Shown: positions 57,328 through 64,000 of the stretch, one piece after another | Layout: each line of letters starts with the position of its first letter | How positions within the stretch are numbered: the first letter of the stretch is position 1 | NCBI RefSeq assembly: GCF_002105155.1 | Contig: NW_019028985.1 | Coordinates: forward strand, 310,001 to 374,000 | DNA length: 64,000 nt | Direction: 5' to 3' | Source: Lobosporangium transversale | Taxonomy: Eukaryota; Mortierellomycota; Mortierellomycetes; Mortierellales; Mortierellaceae | The notes under the pieces: model-generated | What the model was told of the DNA's origin: nothing | Database searches by the model: none | The model's input: only the letters and a program-made list of their open reading frames with translations | Translations under genes and position numbers: made by a program

Positions 57328-58424
57328 ATGCTTATGTCTGCTCAAGCGACTACACGCTCCACCGAAGAATCCACCCCAATTTCACGACCATCCTTTGAGA
57401 GAACAAGAAATAACAATAGTAATAGTAGCAGAAGCAATAGAAACAAAGACCTTCGTGATAATAACTTGCCTACTGTCCGACTTTCAAAAGCTCTGGCTTG
57501 GCTGCTGCGGCACAACGCTGAGGCGCAAGGTGTGGCGATCCGTCCTGATGGATATGTCAAGATTGAGGATGTGCTCAAGCATCCCAAGTTCAAGGGCTAT
57601 ACATTTGACGACATTGTCGAGGTCGTGAATACGAACGACAAGAAGCGATTTCAGATCCTTGAGGACTATGAAGAAAACAAGAAATATATCCGTGCTGTCC
57701 AAGGGCATAGCATTCCAAAGGTTTTTATCGCTATTATTATTCAAACATGAAAAATGATTCATATTTATAAAATCGTGTTGATAACCTGAATACTGACAAA
57801 TTTAATTGTTGCGTGTACCGCAGGTAGCAGAGCTCGACCACGAAGAAATTACAGATGCATCTCAGCTCCCTGTTGCTGTCCACGGAACGTCGTCCTCCAA
57901 GTGGGAATTGATCAGTATGGATACAACTCCTTTGTCTTTTTTTTAAGAAAAAGAAAGAAAGTAGAGTCGCTACACGAAAGCTAATAGGTAATCTGTATAT
58001 GTTGGTGTGTAAATGTGAAATAGAGTCAAAGGGGCTATCTCGAATGAATAGAAACCATATCCATCTAGCAGTTGGACTTCCCGGCGAGGATGGTGTGATC
58101 AGTGGTATGCGCCAAGGATCTGATCTGTACATTTACATCGATATTACCAAGGCCCTCCGAGGTATAGTAAAAGAGAGTTTTTCCAGAACAAGTCCTTAAA
58201 TGACGTTAATGTGATAATCGAATAGTCAAACGCGTTTTATTAAACCACATTTTCCTCCTACAGATGGAATTAAGTTTTATAGGACCGCAAATAACGTGAT
58301 CCTCTCTGACGGCCAAGATGGCAATGGGGTTATTATGCCCCAATACTTTGCTCGTGTAGTCAAATCCTCAGGCGAAGTCATTTACCCTGATCCTTCAAAA
58401 GAAAATACTACTTTACATCCATAA
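57328..58424 (+). CDS. TPT1: tRNA 2'-phosphotransferase (Tpt1/KptA family)
   Basis: Exons are 57328-57720, 57824-57913, 58023-~58161 and ~58264-58424. The enzyme transfers the 2'-phosphate left by fungal tRNA ligase at the splice junction to NAD+, completing tRNA splicing. Family motifs are LSKALAWLLRHNA, IRPDGYVKIEDVLKH, the VAVHGT block and NHIHLAVGLPG (the His-x-His and Arg expected for NAD/phosphate binding). Then follow GSDLYIYIDITKAL and FYRTANNVILSDG. An Asn/Ser/Arg-rich N-terminal extension of ~45 residues precedes the core. Upstream in-frame sequence exists from 57208, but it is T-run derived, so the ATG at 57328 (MLMSAQATTR) is preferred; the Met two codons on is equally possible. 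The intron 1 donor (gttttt) is non-consensus. Confidence 0.92.
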
Positions 58425-58656
58425 TTGCAACATCTGTAGCGCAGTAGCTCTTAACATAGTGAATTAAAAAAAAAAGTGTTCGTCCACATTGTATCACAAT
58501 CCGCACACGTGTGGCCACAGTTACTTTGTGTTGTGTGCATAATGAAAGGAGTCGAATGTCAATTATCATTTGGTTTTTCTTCACTTGCTCCGCCCATAAA
58601 CTTGCACATTTGAACGGAAGACACCAACAAAGCACCATAATACGGAGCGAACTACC

Positions 58657-59596
58657 ATGGAAGGGACTGCAATCAACTTGGTAAATACGCATTACGATTT
58701 GAAGTAAGATAACGTTGACATCAACCTTCGAATAGTAATGAAAAGATGCATCTACTTACCACCCATTCAATCTAGGCCCATCGTTATGCGAGCGCAGCCG
58801 AAGGGTTCCAGGAACGAAACCATCTGGCTGAGGCTGCCGATATGCACCTCAAAGCGGCCGGTAAGGAACTTGCCCCGCCGTCGATATTATTTACTACGCA
58901 GTTGCAGAAATTAAAACTTGGAGTATAGACCTTCCTGTGCTCTTGCCAACTGCTGACTTGATTTACTTAACGTCGATTTTACATCAACTTGGCTTTTGTC
59001 TTCTAGATCAATTCTTATTAGCAACTCAGGACACTCATAACCAAGAGATTATTCGTACTCTCAAACTCATGAATGCTAACCATATTCGTCAGGCAAAGGA
59101 CCTTCAACGGAGGATTGCCAAGACAGCCGTGGTTTCAGCGTCACCAAAACAATCAGGTGCTGAGGTGACAACAGAGGAAGGTATAGACGAATATTTCACA
59201 CATGCGACTTCTTTAGGCACAACTTCTGTATCATCAACGTCAGGAGAAGACACAGAGTTGCCAACAAATCCATCCGCTGGATGGCGGCATGGAAGCCCTG
59301 GACATCATCAGCAGCAACAGCAGCAAGGTAATAGCAATGGTATTGGACGGCGCCATGCCAATGCTATAATCTCTAAGCAGGCAGCAGGGGATATCAGACA
59401 TGAATCCATGGTAGCTCATAGTGGGGGTGCAAAAGATAAAAGTCCAAGCGGTAGCCACGGCTCATATCGTGAAAGATCAACATCATTCAGTAACCCGTCC
59501 TCAACTGCAATTGAAGAGTCATTCACGCTCGTCAAGGAACATGTGGTAGATAAGCAGCTCAGTTTTTTTTTCTTTTTCTTTTGTCATCTTGCACAG

Positions 59597-59633
<37 letters not shown>

Positions 59634-61352
59634 TCAATGTTATTCATAATGATAATGAATGTGATCGTTATTGCAAATGCTTATGCTGCGGCTGTCTCTT
59701 TTTCCTGACATATTATTTAGAAAGATGAATCTGATCCGTTCAACAAATTTTGGGAGGAAGTAGAAAACCTTATTCTGAAGCTCTCAAGCCCTGTCGCCTT
59801 TACGACAATACCACTCGACGTTGATGAACCAACCACTCTCAATTCGCCAGTACCGGAAGATCATACATCACTCACCTCTCCTCTCAATATGCCATTTGCA
59901 GCTCAAGGTGCTGACGGTGCTGAAGCGCAGCAAATAGCGATGGTCATGAATAGCAACAATGACATGAAAATGTCCTCAGCAAACCACTGCCTTTTGGCTG
60001 CTCCTTCTTCCTCTAAGAGCCACGTTGATCCCATTTTTATGCAAGAATCGTTTTACATTGTCGATTCACCGTCCACGAATCATTCCAGCATCAGGGGTCA
60101 TTCGCGAAATACCTCTGTCTCATCTGTAGATTCGAACTCTGTCAGTAGTGGTGGCGGTTCTGATAATCCTCCTAGATCATCGTCACGGAAGAAATTAGGC
60201 TTTGTAACAGAGCCGGTGATTCCTTCAAAGACATTAGAAGAATACGCACTCGAAAATCAAGAACTCAAACTAGCTCTGAATAAGCTTTCAAGGAAGAACT
60301 ACAAGTTGGAAAAGCATTTTGAAGGAGCTATGCAGATGAGTGTCTGGACTAACGATATACGAAAGTCCGCCTTACAGTTAATAAAGAGTCAAGATTTGCT
60401 TCGCCCAGTTAAACAATCTATCCATGACCTTGCTGCTGCTGGTGAGTGTTTCCTTCATTGTTTTTCCTTTGTATTACTCAAAATCCGGAAAAAAAAAAAA
60501 AAAAAAAAAAAAGTTTAATAACAACGCAATCTTTTTATTCGCTGGGAACCCTCAATAGACAAAAGTGGGTCGCTGTTACAACGAGCACAGGCTGCGGTTA
60601 ATTCCAATACTACTGCTAACAATATAACTGGATCACAACCTTCAACACCGAGTGCTTCGCAGATCAGCACAAACCCGCTCACGATGCAGGCAAGGATTCA
60701 AGAACTGGAAGCGGAAGTCCAGAAATTACAATTGGAGAACTCCAAGCTAAACTCTCTGATGAGGAAATATAAGCAGCGTTGGGAAGATCTGAAAGAGTCG
60801 GCCAAAAAGCGGAGGAATGCCAACATGTCAAATGTACAGGATGGAGCAGCTTCGACAGTAACAACAACCACAGAAAACAACAACCATAGCTTTAATCATG
60901 CTTCGAGTAAGGATGGACGTTCACCTATTGTTAGTCAGCGGCCACTCCTCCAATCAGGCTCCAGTCCATATTCGAGCTCATCGTTAGCCAACAATCCTAA
61001 TCCCACTAGCATAAACTCAGGCAGCAGCCCATCGACACGGCCATTGTCTCTTCTTTCGCGGTCTTCTTCCGCATCTGGGACAAGCCTTTCAACCACAGCA
61101 AGCCATCAAAAGAGGATATTGATGGATAGTAGAGCTGGAGCAGGACCGGGATTAGATCTTGCATCACTTAACATACGCCGCAATTCTGCTGTGGCTGGGA
61201 TTGTTTCTTCAGCCTCACCTAGAGTGCTGGACTCATCTCCAAGAACAAATGTAGGTGTCTTGGCCGCTCTACCAGATGATCAAACGCAGAGACCCACATC
61301 AACGCCCGTAAGACCAACATGGCCAATGCTACCCTCATCCGCCACAACTTAA
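58657..61352 (+). CDS. MIT-domain protein, NRBF2/Atg38-like
   Basis: Exon 1 is 58657-58680 (MEGTAINL), exon 2 is 58776-58860, exon 3 starts at 59007 and further exons reach TAA at 61352. The first ~80 residues form a helical hairpin (AHRYASAAEGFQERNHLAEA, ADMHLKAADQFLLATQDT, MNANHIRQAKDLQRRI). It resembles the MIT-like N-terminus of NRBF2/Atg38, a subunit that dimerises the autophagy PI3-kinase complex (Vps34, Atg14, Vps15, Atg6). Long Ser-rich disordered segments follow. A coiled coil (LEEYALENQELKLALNKLSR) and a second one (MQARIQELEAEVQKLQLENS) are separated by an intron with an A run (60489-60511). The Atg38 role is inferred from this layout; other MIT proteins remain possible. Confidence 0.68.
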
Positions 61353-61463
61353 AGGACAGGGAAAAAAGCAAATAAATAAATCAAATGAAGTAAATAGAAC
61401 ATGTACTATAGGAAATTTTTAATCGTTAAAAGATTGGATGACATTTTTCACTCTTCATGATTA

Positions 61464-62456
61464 TTATTCTACGCGTAATCGCTTTGTATTCCGATCATCC
61501 TTTACTGGTGGCACCGGATGTGTCTTTTGTACAGGTGCTGTAGCTCTCATATCCTTGTCTTCGTTTGTGATCCTACGAAGAGGGAATTCGACGGGCTGAC
61601 CAGCAAATGAACTATATAGCATTTACAGCAGGGGGGAATGAAGTTGAATATAAAAAAGACATTAGCCTTTGTCTTTCTTTTTTTTTTTTTAAGCGGACAC
61701 GCATAGTCGAACGAATAAAATATAAATAACTTGACTGAAACTTACTCCATGCCGGGCTTCGGATCCTCTTGGAAATAAGGGTGGTTGAGAGCCTCCTCCG
61801 CTGTGATCCGCTTCAGAGGATCGTATTCAAGCATAGCTGCCAAAAGATTACAACCTTGCTCACTCTTAATAGGCCATGTTTGATACATTGATCGTAACAC
61901 ATTCGGCGTCCTGGTATACATGGGAAAGGGAAGAAAAAAAAATCATGGAGTTAATATCATAATGGATATGAATAATATTATTTGATTACGACTCAAACTT
62001 ACTGTCGAAAGCTTGCTAGGTTAGGGTATTCTGGTTGTTGGTCAATAGTAGGCCATCGCTCCTCTGGAGCAATAAATAGATATAATAACAATAATAGCAA
62101 TAATATATATCAGTAATTGTTGTTTTTTTTTCTCACTCTTGTTTTACAAAAAAAGAAAAAAAAAGGCCTTACTTGTTGGGTTGCCAAGAATATCAAAAAT
62201 CTTTTGTAGTTGATTTTTTTGAAAGGGTACTGTTTTCTTGTTCTCTACTTTAGCCTCTTCACCCTTAAAAATGGGACGAAGGGTGATTAGCTCTGCAAAT
62301 ATACAACCGATCGCCCAGATATCAATCGCCTTAGTGTAGTGTCGCGACCCTAACAACAATTCAGGTGCACGATACCAGATCGTGACCACAACTTTATCGC
62401 CATGGAACAGTGGCTGTAGAGGTTTATAAAACAGGCGTGCTAGACCCAGATCGCCT

Positions 62457-62517
<61 letters not shown>

Positions 62518-63234
62518 ATATCATAGAGGATTTAAATTAACGAGTTTCATAGCAATATCTTCCCCCTCTCCCTTTCATTCTTTCATAGGATGGAGAGGAA
62601 TGGTGAGTGTATATTAACATACCAACTTTGACAACTCCGTTAGCAGTGACGAGGATGTTGGCGGGTTTGAGATCACGATGCATAACCCAATTGGCGTGAA
62701 GATATGCGACTCCGTTCAATAATTGCCACAAAAATGACTTGATTGTGTACTCTGACATGTACTTTCGCTCTGGGTGGCTGTGAAATCCGATGATTTGCTA
62801 CGGATGCGATAGAATACATAATGTCAATATGGCAATATATATATATTCAACACTTTGATAGAAAGAAATGTAAAACCTACAAGTAGATCATGTTCAGCAT
62901 ATTCAAACACCATATGAATCGACTTGTCCTCAAGAAGTACTTCCTGTAATCCTACAATGTTTTCATGATGTAACTCACGACACAACTATGAAAAATAATG
63001 TAAAAAAAATAATAATAATAATAATAATAATAATCTCAGGTTACGCATGAAAGATAATAAACAGAAAAAGATCCATCGGGGAATCTGCCCAATTTCCGTG
63101 TACGATCCTTACAGCGATCTCTCTGCAGGCTGATTGTGAAATTCCAATGTATGTCGCTGCCTCTCCCTCCTTGTCTGGTTTGAACTTTTTAATTGCATAT
63201 TCTTTGCCATCATCCCTGCCATTTGTGCCATATC

Positions 63235-63272
<38 letters not shown>

Positions 63273-63579
63273 ACAACAGCAATGATAAAAGTTAGAGAAA
63301 TGCTTACAATGTGTTAAAAAGGCTTCCATGTCAATTTACAGATAGATAGAGGGAAAGGACGGAAGAGTCATTGGACTGTCTGGCTCTTGGGTTTGTCTGC
63401 CTGCTCTGCCCCGTCTGCCCTTACTTGTTTTTAGATTTGGCTTTATAGACGCGACCATATGTTCCTGAACTGATAAAGCCAAGGATGTCGTATTTAGAGG
63501 CAATCTTTTGCCGACATGAGTCCCTCTTACTCTTGTACTCTGTCATGGACATGGTGGGTAACTCGTTAGGATTCTCCAT
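61464..63579 (-). CDS. SSN3: Cyclin-dependent kinase 8 (Ssn3/Srb10), Mediator kinase
   Basis: About eight exons from the ATG at 63579 ([19 protein letters not shown]) to TAA at 61466-61464. CDK8 with cyclin C forms the Mediator kinase module that phosphorylates RNA polymerase II CTD and transcription factors. Kinase landmarks are [14 protein letters not shown] (Gly loop), [13 protein letters not shown] (VAIK lysine and the CDK8-typical KFKxDKEG), and SQSACREIA (the SMSACRE-type PSTAIRE helix of CDK8). Then follow [11 protein letters not shown] (catalytic loop), [15 protein letters not shown] (DLG in place of DFG), [20 protein letters not shown] and a 14-residue CDK8-like insert after IFKGEEAK. 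The C-terminus ends NTKRLRVE. One intron (62461-62516) is a T run followed by an A run. Product length is close to fungal Ssn3. Confidence 0.94.
63008..63034. repeat. (AAT)n microsatellite in a CDK8 intron
   Basis: About eight AAT units within an intron of the kinase gene. Confidence 0.85.
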
Positions 63580-64000
63580 GGTCTTTCAAGAATGAGTACT
63601 TTTTTTTAATATATTATTATTATTTTCCCTTTCTGTCGGTGATGGTAACAAAGTTTTTTGATGAAACAAAAGTGGTTGATGATAAAGATGGCCTTACTTC
63701 CTTGTGAATGTTGGCGTAGCACTTGGGAAGTTATGTGACCGTAAACAAATATACTATACTCAGCTCATTCAATTGAGCATTTATCAATTTTAACCTTCGT
63801 CCCGCCTCGCTGTTTTAAAAAATATAAAAGATTGCTGCTACGTGCTGATATTGTTTCATCCAAAAGGGAATATCTGTCAATGAAGCGAGCACGAAAGGTT
63901 TACTCCGAGCAACTATGAGCGTAAAACTTCCTTCACCGTCTTCGCTCTGCAATGATAGAGAGCCCCTCAGTCCCTCATCCAGTAGTTAAAGACAGTACAC
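63580..64000. other. 5' flank of CDK8/SSN3
   Basis: About 420 bp upstream of the kinase start up to the window edge. AT-rich, with no gene seen; presumably the promoter. Confidence 0.5.

Overview
The window is eukaryotic nuclear DNA, most likely from a filamentous fungus of the Mucoromycota and probably a Mortierellaceae-like lineage (an inference from gene content, not a placement). It is AT-rich between genes and gene-dense, with about 17 conserved multi-exon genes using GT-AG introns. Nearly every intron carries a 15-40 nt run of A or T. The gene set is fungal (Akr1- and Pfa4-type DHHC enzymes, Ole1-type desaturase fused to cytochrome b5) but keeps genes that budding yeast lacks (DCAF12, USP20/33, HOOK). 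No rRNA, tRNA, CRISPR array or bacterial operon was seen.

Layout. 0.5-7.4 kb (+): BRE1 histone-H2B ubiquitin ligase and a Cdc11/AspA-type septin that stops right after its GTPase domain. 7.6-16.4 kb (-): PTPA (PP2A activator), DCAF12 (WD40 substrate receptor of CUL4-DDB1), and an ADF-H/coiled-coil/PH protein. 17.6-19 kb: AP-1 sigma adaptin (+) with a possible 63-aa gene starting 23 bp away on the other strand. 19.3-35.3 kb (-): PFA4 palmitoyltransferase, USP20/33-like deubiquitinase, F-box protein, beta'-COP. 35.3-38.7 kb: a weakly coding region with a decayed copy of the beta'-COP 3' end, a possible ~70-aa gene and zinc-finger-like remnants. 38.7-49 kb (-): a multi-pass membrane protein, then a segmental tandem duplication consisting of desaturase A, a broken 3' end of AKR1 carrying a solo LTR, desaturase B, and intact AKR1. 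49.7-63.6 kb: a 96-aa ORF, a THEM6-like hotdog protein, HOOK, PRP18, TPT1, an NRBF2/Atg38-like MIT protein and CDK8/SSN3.

Functional themes are vesicle traffic and membranes (AP-1 sigma, beta'-COP, HOOK, two DHHC enzymes, Atg38-like, desaturases), the ubiquitin system (BRE1, DCAF12, USP, F-box), RNA processing (PRP18, TPT1) and cytoskeleton (septin, ADF-H/PH). There is no operon-like logic; neighbours look like ordinary eukaryotic gene order.

I did not find a convincing wholly new system. The most notable signals are genome dynamics: a roughly 450-bp tract of perfect identity between two otherwise diverged desaturase copies (gene conversion), a 169-bp solo LTR with a 5-bp target duplication inside a duplicated pseudogene, the beta'-COP relic, and the homopolymer-rich introns. 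Exon joins were made by eye from splice consensus, reading frame and family similarity; they have no transcript support.
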